In this document: piece after piece, positions 56,500-64,000 of the stretch
Position numbering within the stretch: the first letter of the stretch is position 1
Layout of the letters: every line of letters begins with the position of its first letter
Source of the DNA: a virus
Length of the DNA stretch: 64,000 nt
Reading direction: 5' to 3' (one strand)
IMG/VR virus record: IMGVR_UViG_3300035633_000651
Location: 45,678-109,677 of that record
The notes under the pieces: model-generated
What the model saw: the letters and a program-made list of their open reading frames with translations, nothing else
The model's database searches: none
What the model was told of the DNA's origin: nothing
Translations under genes and position numbers: made by a program

Positions 56500-58983
56500 T
56501 TACGCGGCCTGCGCGAAGAAGGGGTTGTCCACCGAGTACTGGCCGAACAGCCGCAGGGCGGGGTACCGGAGGTTGAAGAAGAAGGAGAAGTTGTACTGCG
56601 TCGGGTCCGTCGGGCTCTGCTCCACGATGATGTCCTGGTTCAGGTCGATGGCCCGACGGTTGCCGTTCGGGTCGGTGTACGGCCCGATGGCGCCCTCGGC
56701 GACCGCACCAGTGAGCACGTTCGCGATGAACTGCTTGATGTCGATGATGAAGTCGGCGACGTCCACCGGCACGATGCCGACGACGTTCGCGTCCAGCGCC
56801 TGGCGAACCTGACGACTGATGTTGTCCTTCTGGACCGAAGTCGACCACTGCTCGAACTGGATGAGCCCGCCGCCGGCGCGCTCCGTCGAGATGGGGTCGA
56901 GCAGCAGGAACCGGCCCGCGTCGAAGGTGACGACCGTGACGCCGGCGCTCGCCAGCGCGGCGCGCTCCGAACGCACCCACGGGGTGAAGTCGTCCTCGTT
57001 GGCCCGGAAGCCTGCGACCGAGACACGCACCAGGGCGTCGGCCGGCGAGGCGAACGACGCGAGACGGCCGACGATGGCGCAGGCCAGGTAGGTCGAGTCC
57101 AGGGTGACAGTCTCGATGGAGCCGTCCTCCAGGAGCAGCTCCTTGCGGATGCCCTCGATGCCCGGAGGCGCGACCAGCATCAGGCGACCACGCGCCGGGG
57201 AGTCGGGCGCGACCTGCAGTGTACGGGCTGCGCGGAAGACCAGGGTGTCGGCGGTGTCGCGGTCTCCGATGGCCGTGTTGACCGGCATGCCGAAGTAGCC
57301 TCGGCGGAAGTTCTGCTCGATGGGGCCCGACTGGTCCTCGACGTGTTGGAGCAGGCGAACCTGGACGTCGAGGTCCGTGTCGAGCACGACGATGTCGGTT
57401 GCAACCGAACGGGTCGCCGCCGCGTCGAGCGAGGCCTGGATTTCGACGGGCGCCGGCGTGCCGGGGTTGGAAGCGTCGTCGACCTGGACGACCAGAATGG
57501 ACGGCGCACCGTTTCGGAAGATGATCTCCGAGCCGATGGACAGGGGGTTCGTGGCGGACAGTGGTCCAGTGAACTCCAATGCCTGGTCCAGCGTGAAGAA
57601 CTGGCGCGGGTTGTCGTAGTCGGCCGCGGGGCGCGTGAACTCGTAGGTCGCGAAGTACGTCGACCCGAGAGCAGGCGCTGCACCAGTGCCGTTGACGGTC
57701 AGGTTCTGCGTCGCGCCGAGCCCGAAGATTTCGGTGGTGGCGTCGAGCGTCGCAGGGTGACGGATGGTCACGGAGCCTGCGCTGCCTGCCGTGGGCGAGG
57801 TCAGGACGACGCGGTTGTTCGAGACCGAAGCGACGCCGCTGTAGGCGGGGCCGTAGGTGGTCGACGCACCGACCACCGCGTTGATGTTGGCAGCGACTTC
57901 CGCAGGCGTCGCAGCGCTCGGCGAGGCGGGCGAAGCGTAGCCGAGCGGCGCCGACCCGAGTCCGTTCAGGTCGATGTCGATCGTGGCGCGTCCGTCGAAG
58001 GCGAGGCGGAGGACGTCGTTCGACGAAAGGTCGAAGCCGAGCGTGCCGTCGACGCCCTGCGTGGTCGCAGCGACGAGCGCCGTGGACCAGTTGAGCACGC
58101 CCGCCGAGGGCACCGCGTAGTCGGTGGCCTGACGGAAGGTGGTGACACCCGGGAAGGCGCCGACGCGGATGAAGGTCTGCGCGCCAGCGTTCGCGACCGA
58201 GTCGGCGACGTCGTCCCGGTCGATGTAGTTGATGGTGTAGGCGGCGACGGCCGAGTCGAAGGCGACGTCGGAGATGCGAATCACCGTGGCCGACTGCAGG
58301 GCGGTGCCGAAGAGCGCCGCCGAGGCGTCCGTGGTGATGGCTGCCGCGATCGTGATGTTCGAGTTCACACCGCTGACGGGCGAGGTGAGGAGGATGCTGC
58401 CCGAGCTGTCCGAGGCGACGCTGGCGTAGTTGGACCCGTAGCCGAGCGCAGTGGCCGCGGCGAGGGCTGCGTTGATGCCGGCCGCGACTTCAGCGGCGGT
58501 CGCTGCAGCACCTGCGGTGCCCAGCGCAGTCGTGACGTCGATCTGGGTGCCGTTGATGGCGACCGCGGAAGCGCCGTCGGTGAGAGTGATGGTGACCGCC
58601 TGGCCCTGGTCCATCTGGAGGACGAAGGCGTTGTTGGTCGAGACGTCGAAGGTCTCCGAGGTGGTCCCGGTCAGCGTGGCTGCGGGGTAGCTGATGTCGT
58701 CGTCGCTCAGAGCCACGCCGTCAGCGAAGACCGTGGTCTCACCGACCCGACGCGTGCCTCGGCCTGCGAGCGTCGCGATGTGCGGGCTGGTCCCGGAGAC
58801 GGTGAGCGCCTCGCCGGACACGAGACCCCGAACGATGTCCTCGTTCACCGCCCGACGCACGCGGCTGCCGTTCGCGATCAGCGTGGGGAGGATGGGGAGC
58901 GTCTGGAGGTTCAGCGCGCCGGGCGCGATGACCTCCTGGATGTAAACCCCAGGGTCAACGTAGGTCGAAATCTGCAGCGCCAT
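56500..58983 (-). CDS. Tail sheath protein
   Basis: The protein has 827 residues. The N-terminus STYVDPGVYIQEVIAPGAL and the C-terminal block VVGIVPVDVADFIIDIKQFI, then YNFSFFFNLRYPALRLFGQY, are typical of sheath proteins. About 350 residues between are repetitive beta domains (two similar segments with AAEVAAGINAALAAATALGY and TPAEVAANINAVVGASTTYG), inserted into the surface part. The sheath contracts to drive the tube through the envelope. A late-class promoter lies 21-49 nt upstream, so this is the head of a 30-kb late transcript. Confidence 0.9.
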   Translation of the reverse strand: MALQISTYVDPGVYIQEVIAPGALNLQTLPILPTLIANGSRVRRAVNEDIVRGLVSGEALTVSGTSPHIATLAGRGTRRVGETTVFADGVALSDDDISYPAATLTGTTSETFDVSTNNAFVLQMDQGQAVTITLTDGASAVAINGTQIDVTTALGTAGAAATAAEVAAGINAALAAATALGYGSNYASVASDSSGSILLTSPVSGVNSNITIAAAITTDASAALFGTALQSATVIRISDVAFDSAVAAYTINYIDRDDVADSVANAGAQTFIRVGAFPGVTTFRQATDYAVPSAGVLNWSTALVAATTQGVDGTLGFDLSSNDVLRLAFDGRATIDIDLNGLGSAPLGYASPASPSAATPAEVAANINAVVGASTTYGPAYSGVASVSNNRVVLTSPTAGSAGSVTIRHPATLDATTEIFGLGATQNLTVNGTGAAPALGSTYFATYEFTRPAADYDNPRQFFTLDQALEFTGPLSATNPLSIGSEIIFRNGAPSILVVQVDDASNPGTPAPVEIQASLDAAATRSVATDIVVLDTDLDVQVRLLQHVEDQSGPIEQNFRRGYFGMPVNTAIGDRDTADTLVFRAARTLQVAPDSPARGRLMLVAPPGIEGIRKELLLEDGSIETVTLDSTYLACAIVGRLASFASPADALVRVSVAGFRANEDDFTPWVRSERAALASAGVTVVTFDAGRFLLLDPISTERAGGGLIQFEQWSTSVQKDNISRQVRQALDANVVGIVPVDVADFIIDIKQFIANVLTGAVAEGAIGPYTDPNGNRRAIDLNQDIIVEQSPTDPTQYNFSFFFNLRYPALRLFGQYSVDNPFFAQAA

Positions 58984-59003
58984 TCAGCCGGGTCCTCGCC
59001 GAA

Positions 59004-59032
59004 ATAGTACGGTGAGGACGACCTCCGGGGCC
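59004..59032 (-). promoter_or_regulatory. Late-class promoter, copy 2
   Basis: On the minus strand GGCCCC (59032-59027), a 17-nt spacer beginning GGAGGTCGTC, and TACTAT (59009-59004). The tail-sheath ATG at 58983 is 20 nt further, with GCGAGG as a weak ribosome site. The flanking CCCTGAC upstream is shared with the copy at 63658. Confidence 0.75.
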
Positions 59033-59042
59033 GAGTCAGGGT

Positions 59043-60185
59043 TTACGAAGCCCCAGGAAGGTCCGGGTCTTCAGTCAGGATGTCGGTGGAGAGGATGAAG
59101 TTGCCGCCAGTCGAGGTGCGGACCGGGCGGTCGATGTACTGGTACGTCGTCACAGGGACCGTCACACGCTGCACGTGTGCCTTGTCCTTGCCAGACTGGG
59201 GCCGGTCGAAGGCTTGGAACTGCCCGACGGAGACCTCCTGGTGGAAGACGATGTGCCACCATTCTTGGGGGTCGTTGACGTCTTCATCGGTCCAGGTGCG
59301 ACCCTGCAGCTCGTAGAAGTCGCGCTCCAGCCAGAAGATGGCCCAGCCGTAGATCAGGTCGGTGAGTTCTCGGCGCGTGTTGACGTCAACGGAGAGCACG
59401 TCGATGTTCACGACGACCTCCGAGGCGAGGTGGTAGCGGTTCGCGGGCGGACGCGTGGTGTTGAAGACGTTGTCGGTCTGGCCTGCCGTGAAGCCGAGCA
59501 GGGTCAGGATGCCCGGCGTCGAGGTCCCGAGGACCTCGATGACGTTCGGGCGAACGTCCCCACCAGCCGGCCCGCCGCACTCGATGGCCACAGTGCCTTC
59601 AGCCGTCACGAAGGCGCGCGCGAAGAGTGCCTGCTCGTTGATGACCCGCACCACGTCTTGGACGGTGGCCTGCGTCCAGTCGGCGAATCGGCTCTGTCGC
59701 AGAATCACCTGCGACTCGACCCACACACCGCGGCGCTCAGGCTGCGTGCGGTACCGAAGCACGTACTCGGCCGGGACCACGCCCGTTGCCGTCGACAAGT
59801 CGAAGGGGCCGGTCGCAGACGCTTCGACGCGCGGTGGGTACTGCACCTGGTCAATGAGCGGGACGCCGATCGTCATGCGGCGGTTTCGCGCGGAGGCGGC
59901 CGTCACCGAGATATGCGGCAACCGCTCCAGGATGTCCGGGAACTCCTGCACGATCTCGACCGTCGTCAGGAAGGGGTCGTTGCCCGCGTCGAACCCGGCC
60001 TGGTACTTCTGGATGGTCGGCAGCTCTCGCAACCTGCCTTGCACCTGCTGCTGGTCGAAGAACGTGCGCAGTCCCAACACGAACGCGTCCTTCGTCGTCT
60101 CCAGAGGCTGGGCGAACTGAGGCGGGTCGTTCAGGTCAGCCGGCGTCGTGGGCCGGTACCGCTTGTCGAAGAGTTCGTCGCTCAT
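59043..60185 (-). CDS. Neck/tail-completion protein
   Basis: The protein has 380 residues. The N-terminus is helical (DAFVLGLRTFFDQQQVQGRL). The body is beta-rich with FHQEVSVGQFQAFDRPQ and VPVTTYQYIDRPVRTST near the end. It lies between neck-like genes and the sheath, where tail terminator and sheath-stabilising proteins are normally encoded. No family is certain; a connector at the top of the tail is inferred. Confidence 0.62.
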   Translation of the reverse strand: MSDELFDKRYRPTTPADLNDPPQFAQPLETTKDAFVLGLRTFFDQQQVQGRLRELPTIQKYQAGFDAGNDPFLTTVEIVQEFPDILERLPHISVTAASARNRRMTIGVPLIDQVQYPPRVEASATGPFDLSTATGVVPAEYVLRYRTQPERRGVWVESQVILRQSRFADWTQATVQDVVRVINEQALFARAFVTAEGTVAIECGGPAGGDVRPNVIEVLGTSTPGILTLLGFTAGQTDNVFNTTRPPANRYHLASEVVVNIDVLSVDVNTRRELTDLIYGWAIFWLERDFYELQGRTWTDEDVNDPQEWWHIVFHQEVSVGQFQAFDRPQSGKDKAHVQRVTVPVTTYQYIDRPVRTSTGGNFILSTDILTEDPDLPGAS

Positions 60186-61450
60186 CAGAAGATGTCCGCG
60201 TAGGGAGGTTCATTGTCCTGCGCACGGCGCTCGTCGAAAGACTGGTGCGTGAAGGTGCCGAACTCCTCGTTCCACTTGAACGAGGAAAGGACGACGCGGT
60301 CGCCGGTCTTGATGCCGGTCGCGTGCTCGTAGAAGGGGTGCGGTCCCGGGGCCCGGTCGATGATGCGCGCCTGCGGCGTGTCGATGCCGATGCCGGTGTC
60401 GAAGAAGTCGAGCGGCATGGTCCAGCTGCGGTCGGTGAGCCACTCGACCAGCGTGCCGCGGCCCGTGTCAGACTGCGCCTGCTCGACCACCCAGGGACGG
60501 AGCACGAGGATCTGCCCAGGCTCCAAGCGTCCGCGGAGCGCGGTCAGCTGGGCGGTCCGGTAGCGGTCCGACTGGACGTGACGCGCTCGCACCGCGCTGA
60601 AGAACGACGAGGGCTGGTCGGTCGAGGTCCGCGTGATCGTGACGCGGAAGATGAGGAAGCCGTCGCCGGCCGGGGGCTGGACGCCCGAGCCCGTCAGGTG
60701 GAAGGTGGCGCCGGCGTCGAAGGAGTACTCGACGGTCACCGAGCCGCCCACGCCCCGCGTGTAGGTGTCGGTCGAGAAGGACCAGACGTCTCCGTTCGGA
60801 TTAGAGTACGGAATCGCCGCGGTCGTCAGGGTTCCGGTCAGCGCCGTGTCCACGAGGCGCAGATAGTTCGGCTTGAACTTCCGCTCTAGCTCCAGGTTGT
60901 TGAGCCCGGCCCCGTTGGTCGTCACGGCGGCGCCTGCCGGGACCAGCGTCGAGGGGTCCCAGGGCAGCGCAGAGAGCGCTCCAGGGACCGTCAGCGTGGC
61001 AGACAGCACTGAGCCCGTCGGTCCCACCAGGCCAGCAGAGAGGCCGCTGGAGGCCACGACGCCGCCCGTGAGCCCCGGGCTCAGGACCGCCCCCGTTGGG
61101 CCGACCAGGGACGCGCCCAGCACGTTGTTCAGCGGAACCAGAGAGTCGACCTGGGTCGCCGTGAAGAAGAGCGTCTCGTGCAAGAACCGTAGATAGCCCG
61201 GAACGAAGCCCGTGCCGTAGCACTCGGGGCACGGACGGTCGTTGGCCTGGTTGGTGTCCTTGCGGCAGGAGCACTCGATGCCCGAGGTCACAGGTTGGTA
61301 CAGGAAGACCGCCTGTCCGCGAGCGAGCAGCTTGTCCTGCAGCAGCGCACGGATCTTGGCCGGCGACTGTTCCTGCTCGATGCGCTCGTAGGGCGAGCGC
61401 CCCCAGTAGCCGACCGCCTTGGGGGAGCCTGGGACCTTGTTGCACGGCAC
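60185..61450 (-). CDS. Neck protein with DnaJ-like zinc centre
   Basis: The protein has 421 residues. IECSCRKDTNQANDRPCPEC then YGTGFVPGY holds a CxC...CxxCxGxG zinc centre like one DnaJ repeat. A low-complexity stretch (LVGPTGAVLSPGLTGGVVAS, then SAGLVGPTGSVLSATLTVPG) and WDPSTLVPAGAAV follow; the last recalls the APAWVPST repeats of the fibre protein at 34277. The C-terminal half is beta-rich with VLRPWVVEQAQSDTGRG. Position argues for a head-tail connector. It overlaps both neighbours closely. Confidence 0.6.
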   Translation of the reverse strand: MPCNKVPGSPKAVGYWGRSPYERIEQEQSPAKIRALLQDKLLARGQAVFLYQPVTSGIECSCRKDTNQANDRPCPECYGTGFVPGYLRFLHETLFFTATQVDSLVPLNNVLGASLVGPTGAVLSPGLTGGVVASSGLSAGLVGPTGSVLSATLTVPGALSALPWDPSTLVPAGAAVTTNGAGLNNLELERKFKPNYLRLVDTALTGTLTTAAIPYSNPNGDVWSFSTDTYTRGVGGSVTVEYSFDAGATFHLTGSGVQPPAGDGFLIFRVTITRTSTDQPSSFFSAVRARHVQSDRYRTAQLTALRGRLEPGQILVLRPWVVEQAQSDTGRGTLVEWLTDRSWTMPLDFFDTGIGIDTPQARIIDRAPGPHPFYEHATGIKTGDRVVLSSFKWNEEFGTFTHQSFDERRAQDNEPPYADIF

Positions 61451-61452
61451 GG

Positions 61453-62517
61453 TCAGCTACCCCGGAAGAAGATGTTGCGGAAGAGCGCGCCGTTCGGCGC
61501 CGAGCTGATGAGCTGCGCGATCCGGAAGTTGGTGCCCGCCTGGATGTGGAGTGAGCCGGTCTGCACGAACTTGTACTTCATTCGCGGGATGAGCTTGTCG
61601 AGGCGTGCCGTGACCTGGTTCAGAACGTTCGCCAGCTGCGGCGCGTGCTGAATGACGAACGTGTTGCCCTGGTCCGAGTACTGCGGGATGTCCGTGTCGA
61701 TTGCGAAGAGCTGCTGCGACATCACGCCCGCGATCAGGCTCGACTCCAACAGCACGTACAAGAACTGCCGCGGGAATTGGTCGAGCGAGTTGAAGACCGG
61801 GTAGGGCTCGTAGGCGTTGATGATCGACAGCCCCTGGTCGAGGTACTGAAGCAGCTGCGTGTCGGTGTAGCCGAGAAAGCAAGACTCGTCGTCCACTGCC
61901 TTTCGGCACTTGTCGATGAGGTCGCGGAACGGCGGCAAGAAGGCCAGCGTATTGACCGTCGCGACGCACAGGTTCTGGACGACCGACTGCTGCTCTTGGC
62001 CGGGCGCGGAGGCCTGCCAAAGAAACCCGAAGAGACCGGGCATCGCCGTCTCGGTGTCCCCGCCCGGAGCCGCGACGTCGCCCCACTCGATGTAGTAGCG
62101 TCCGACGCCCTCACGCACGATGCGGGTGGGTTTTGTGGCCTGTGCGCCGGTCGCGCCTGCTGTGTGGGCCGCGGTCAAAACCAGGCTGGTCGCCCCGCTA
62201 ATGCTTTCTACCACACGCGTCTCCCCTCCAAAGGTCAGGGAGTCGCCGACGCGTACTTCCTCTGTGAAGCGCGTGTTGGTTCCGGTGACGAGGGTCTGCC
62301 CAGCGGTGACGGACACCGTACCCGTCAAGGTGAAGACCGGGAAGGCGTCCTTGTAGACGATGTTCGAGCCGAGGTCCTGGACGGTGAGGCGTGGGCCGGG
62401 CGCGGTCGCATCGACAAGCACCTCGGGCGACACGGAGTCGTCAAACACACGGATGTTAATCCGCTCCTGAGTGTTGACAATAGCCAGCTCCGAGGTGTTT
62501 GCGATGATCGTGGTCAC
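61453..62517 (-). CDS. Neck/head-completion protein
   Basis: The protein has 354 residues. The first 150 residues are beta-rich (GTVSVTAGQTLVTGTNTRFT, VRVGDSLTFGGETRVVESIS). The second half is helical (LLQYLDQGLSIINAYEPYPV, then FPRQFLYVLLESSLIAGVMS), ending in a short strand region. This beta-then-helix layout with the NAYEP.P.....FP segment is seen in phage adaptor proteins. A head-tail connector role is inferred from layout and position. Confidence 0.62.
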   Translation of the reverse strand: MTTIIANTSELAIVNTQERINIRVFDDSVSPEVLVDATAPGPRLTVQDLGSNIVYKDAFPVFTLTGTVSVTAGQTLVTGTNTRFTEEVRVGDSLTFGGETRVVESISGATSLVLTAAHTAGATGAQATKPTRIVREGVGRYYIEWGDVAAPGGDTETAMPGLFGFLWQASAPGQEQQSVVQNLCVATVNTLAFLPPFRDLIDKCRKAVDDESCFLGYTDTQLLQYLDQGLSIINAYEPYPVFNSLDQFPRQFLYVLLESSLIAGVMSQQLFAIDTDIPQYSDQGNTFVIQHAPQLANVLNQVTARLDKLIPRMKYKFVQTGSLHIQAGTNFRIAQLISSAPNGALFRNIFFRGS

Positions 62518-62948
62518 TGGTTGCTCGCCCAGGCTCCCAACCCAACCAGGCCGCCGCCCACCAGGACGCCCAGACCGATCAGGAAGATGGGCTCCCGGAA
62601 GAGCCCCGAATTCCGCTTGACCTCCTCACTATACGCATCGAGCGCAGTGTCCGCCAGCTCGGCGTTGGACTGCGCGATGCCTTCGACCACCTGCAGCGAG
62701 GTCGTCGCCGTGCGGATCTGCTGAAGCTGTAGGTTGATGACGCGCTCTTGGTCTCGAACGACAGCGGTGAGCGTCGCGGTGCGCGTGAGTTCAAAGAGGA
62801 TGCGGTCTGCGTCCGAGCGCGGGAACCAGACGCCGGGCTCTCCGTCGACGGTGACAGGCTTGGAGCGTAGGGGCTCCTGCGCGAGCACGGGCGCGGACGC
62901 GAGCAGCAGGCTACAGAGAAATGCGGTTGAAGCGTGCAGAAATTTCAT
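62514..62948 (-). CDS. Exported protein with C-terminal TM (spanin-like candidate)
   Basis: The protein has 144 residues. A signal peptide (HASTAFLCSLLLASAPVLAQ) with a cleavage site after VLA is followed by a helical middle (VVRDQERVINLQLQQIRTAT) and a C-terminal TM (IFLIGLGVLVGGGLVGLGAW). A protein exported at its start and anchored at its end, with a coiled middle, has the topology of a unimolecular spanin, but no lipobox is seen. It overlaps the coiled-coil membrane gene by 38 nt. Confidence 0.55.
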   Translation of the reverse strand: MKFLHASTAFLCSLLLASAPVLAQEPLRSKPVTVDGEPGVWFPRSDADRILFELTRTATLTAVVRDQERVINLQLQQIRTATTSLQVVEGIAQSNAELADTALDAYSEEVKRNSGLFREPIFLIGLGVLVGGGLVGLGAWASNQ

Positions 62949-63231
62949 CGGCGGTCAGTCCCTTGTCTGCATAGGATTCTTCGAGACGCCGCTTCTTCTC
63001 GTCAAGCTCGCCGGTGATCTTCTTGATCTCGGCCTCGTTGCCGCGGAAATCGTCCAGCAGCTCGCCCAGGCGCTCGCGCTTCGCTTCGACGTCGCGCTTG
63101 TGCCACTCGACCATCATGTCGACGGAAGCCTTCAAGGCGTCGGAGCGGCGCCCCTGCACGTAGTACCAGACCACGACAAGGGCACCCGCGCCGACCGCGA
63201 GGCCGGCCAGGAGCCAACCCCACCACTTCAT
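62911..63231 (-). CDS. Coiled-coil membrane protein (i-spanin-like candidate)
   Basis: The protein has 106 residues. One N-terminal TM (WWGWLLAGLAVGAGALVVVW) leads into a charged coiled coil (MMVEWHKRDVEAKRERLGEL, then IKKITGELDEKKRRLEESYA). This is the layout of inner-membrane spanins, and the 3' end overlaps an exported-protein gene as in Rz/Rz1-type pairs. It follows a holin-like gene 4 nt upstream. Lysis is the best guess; a tail or head maturation scaffold is possible. Confidence 0.58.
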   Translation of the reverse strand: MKWWGWLLAGLAVGAGALVVVWYYVQGRRSDALKASVDMMVEWHKRDVEAKRERLGELLDDFRGNEAEIKKITGELDEKKRRLEESYADKGLTADEISARFNRISL

Positions 63232-63235
63232 GGCG

Positions 63236-63646
63236 TCAGTCCGAGGCTTCCTGGATGAGCTTCTGGACGAAGCCCGACGACAGGCCGGCCATCACGCCGG
63301 CGATGACCGCGGCGAGGACGGAGGCGCCTGCCATGGCCGAGCCGACACCAGCGGCCGCACCAACGAGGAGCAGCATCAGCAGGGGGCGGACCCAGTCGAG
63401 CCTGGTCTCGGGTCCGAGGGCGGCCTTGATGGGGCCGAAGTTCAGGGCCACCATGCCGGCCGCAAAGATGGCCGCGAGGCCTGCGAGCAGTCCGCCGTTG
63501 CTGAAAGCTTCGACGATGGAGGGGATGGTGCCGACCAGGTCCTCCAGGGAGGCGTCAGCGGCGGTCGAGGTGGCCGTACCCATGTCCTGAGCGAACACGA
63601 CCAAGGGGACGAACATCAGTGTGACGAGGGCGTAGAAGGTCTTCAT
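63236..63646 (-). CDS. Holin-like membrane protein
   Basis: The protein has 136 residues. A signal-like first helix (FYALVTLMFVPLVVFAQ) is followed by a short acidic part and two or three further TM helices (GGLLAGLAAIFAAGMVALNF, LLMLLLVGAAAGVGSAMAG, LAAVIAGVMAGLSSGFV). It is small, alanine/glycine-rich and first in a trio with two spanin-like genes. These are holin features, but no holin family is recognised. It is preceded at short distance by a late-class promoter. Confidence 0.55.
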   Translation of the reverse strand: MKTFYALVTLMFVPLVVFAQDMGTATSTAADASLEDLVGTIPSIVEAFSNGGLLAGLAAIFAAGMVALNFGPIKAALGPETRLDWVRPLLMLLLVGAAAGVGSAMAGASVLAAVIAGVMAGLSSGFVQKLIQEASD

Positions 63647-63657
63647 GGCTCACCGGC

Positions 63658-63686
63658 ATAGTACGGCGAGCAAGACCTCCGGGGCC
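63658..63686 (-). promoter_or_regulatory. Late-class promoter, copy 3
   Basis: On the minus strand GGCCCC (63686-63681), a 17-nt spacer starting GGAGGTCTTG and ending CCG, and TACTAT (63663-63658). The ATG at 63646 is 11 nt beyond, giving a leader of only a few bases. Confidence 0.75.
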
Positions 63687-63688
63687 GG

Positions 63689-64000
63689 TCAGGGGGTGAA
63701 CCCGCCCTGACCGAAGTAGTGACCCTCTACTGTTCCGGTGATGGTCCCTGCGGTCGGTGTGGGGTCGAATGACACCCGCACCTCCCCAGGGTTGTAGTCG
63801 AGGGTCGCCACGGCCAGGGTATCTGCCGACACGGCAGTCGCGGCTCCGATGTCGGCGTAGGTGCCGTCGAGTCGCTTCTGCTGAAGCTGCAGCGAGCCCG
63901 CCACATCGACGAGAATGCTCACGGCGAGGCCGATGGCGCCCGGCGCCAACGCGAAGTCTGCAGAGCATAACTCCGAGCTGGTGCCGAGTGCGACGGCATC
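63689..64000 (-). CDS. Hypothetical late protein, N-terminus cut by window edge
   Basis: The minus frame is open from the right edge to a stop at 63689, giving 103 visible residues. It is beta-rich: VSILVDVAGSLQLQQKRLDG, then AVATLDYNPGEVRVSFDPTP and GTVEGHYFGQGGFTP. It resembles a small virion surface protein; no family is recognised. It ends 3 nt upstream of the -35 box of late promoter copy 3, so it belongs to a preceding transcript. Confidence 0.6.
   Translation of the reverse strand, partial: DAVALGTSSELCSADFALAPGAIGLAVSILVDVAGSLQLQQKRLDGTYADIGAATAVSADTLAVATLDYNPGEVRVSFDPTPTAGTITGTVEGHYFGQGGFTP

Noticed and set aside
57343-59007. 554-residue plus-strand open frame over the sheath gene
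   Set aside because: The sheath on the minus strand is unmistakable; the plus frame is an Arg/Gly/Val shadow product.
59385-59396. GTTGACGTCAAC palindrome
   Set aside because: It lies well inside a neck gene, lacks -10 boxes or an adjacent start and is probably chance in coding sequence.
62514-62948. Outer-membrane lipoprotein spanin (Rz1 type)
   Set aside because: The cysteine in the signal peptide is not in a lipobox context and the protein has a C-terminal TM, so only a looser spanin-like topology is claimed.
1-64000. tRNA genes, CRISPR arrays, insertion sequences, integrase or attachment sites
   Set aside because: I looked for cloverleaf T-loops (GGTTCGA followed by a paired arm), regularly spaced identical repeats and transposase or recombinase motifs, and saw none I could support.

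Overview
The window is a 64 kb piece of a high-GC tailed phage genome with a contractile tail (myovirus morphology). The strongest evidence is a tail-sheath gene (56500-58983), two paralogous tail-tube genes, a tape-measure gene preceded by an overlapping chaperone pair in a -1 frame relation, and a baseplate set (J-like wedge, gp25-like, spike/hub) in the usual order. There are no ribosomal, tRNA or host housekeeping genes and no integrase. The host cannot be named. A TANNNT -10 box placed 6 nt before an ATG resembles leaderless expression in Actinobacteria and Deinococcus, while signal-peptide and coiled-coil membrane proteins beside a holin-like gene would suit a diderm host. The capsid, terminase and replication genes lie outside the window.

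Layout. (1) 1-6081, minus strand: a late operon of LamG, pyrophosphatase-like and DUF3293/DUF7178-like 'polyvalent' proteins, cut by the left edge. (2) 6198-19969, plus strand: about 33 small, tightly packed early genes with ATGA/GTGA overlaps. They are mostly phage hypotheticals, plus a polynucleotide kinase, an Rnl2-like RNA ligase, a GHKL ATPase fused to an HExxH domain, and several one- or two-TM proteins. Six near-identical promoters plus one weaker variant are interspersed here. (3) 20050-23841: a divergent ClpP-like protease, a nucleoside deoxyribosyltransferase-like gene, a Ro60/TROVE gene with a structured leader, a degenerate matrixin-like secreted protein and a structured 125-nt intergenic element. 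(4) 23845-28292, minus strand: a regulatory operon (Zn-ribbon proteins, sigma-like protein, Walker-like protein, WYL protein, SH3b membrane protein) behind an early-type promoter. (5) 28324-58983, minus strand: about 30 kb of late genes from tail sheath to endolysin. (6) 59043-64000, minus strand: neck genes and a probable lysis/membrane trio.

Two promoter classes can be read directly. The early class is TTGACA, 17 nt, TANNNT, exactly 6 nt, ATG, often with CCGG and TGT at fixed spacer positions, so these mRNAs should be leaderless. The late class is NGCCCC, a 17-nt spacer starting GGAG, then TACTAT, found at three places, all before minus-strand late operons. A sigma-like gene sits in an early-type operon and is a reasonable candidate for recognising the late class.

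The most interesting system is a possible RNA repair or quality-control set: Ro60 (21398-23032), a polynucleotide kinase, an RNA ligase and a candidate Y-RNA-like element (23717-23841) closed by a 15-bp terminal stem.
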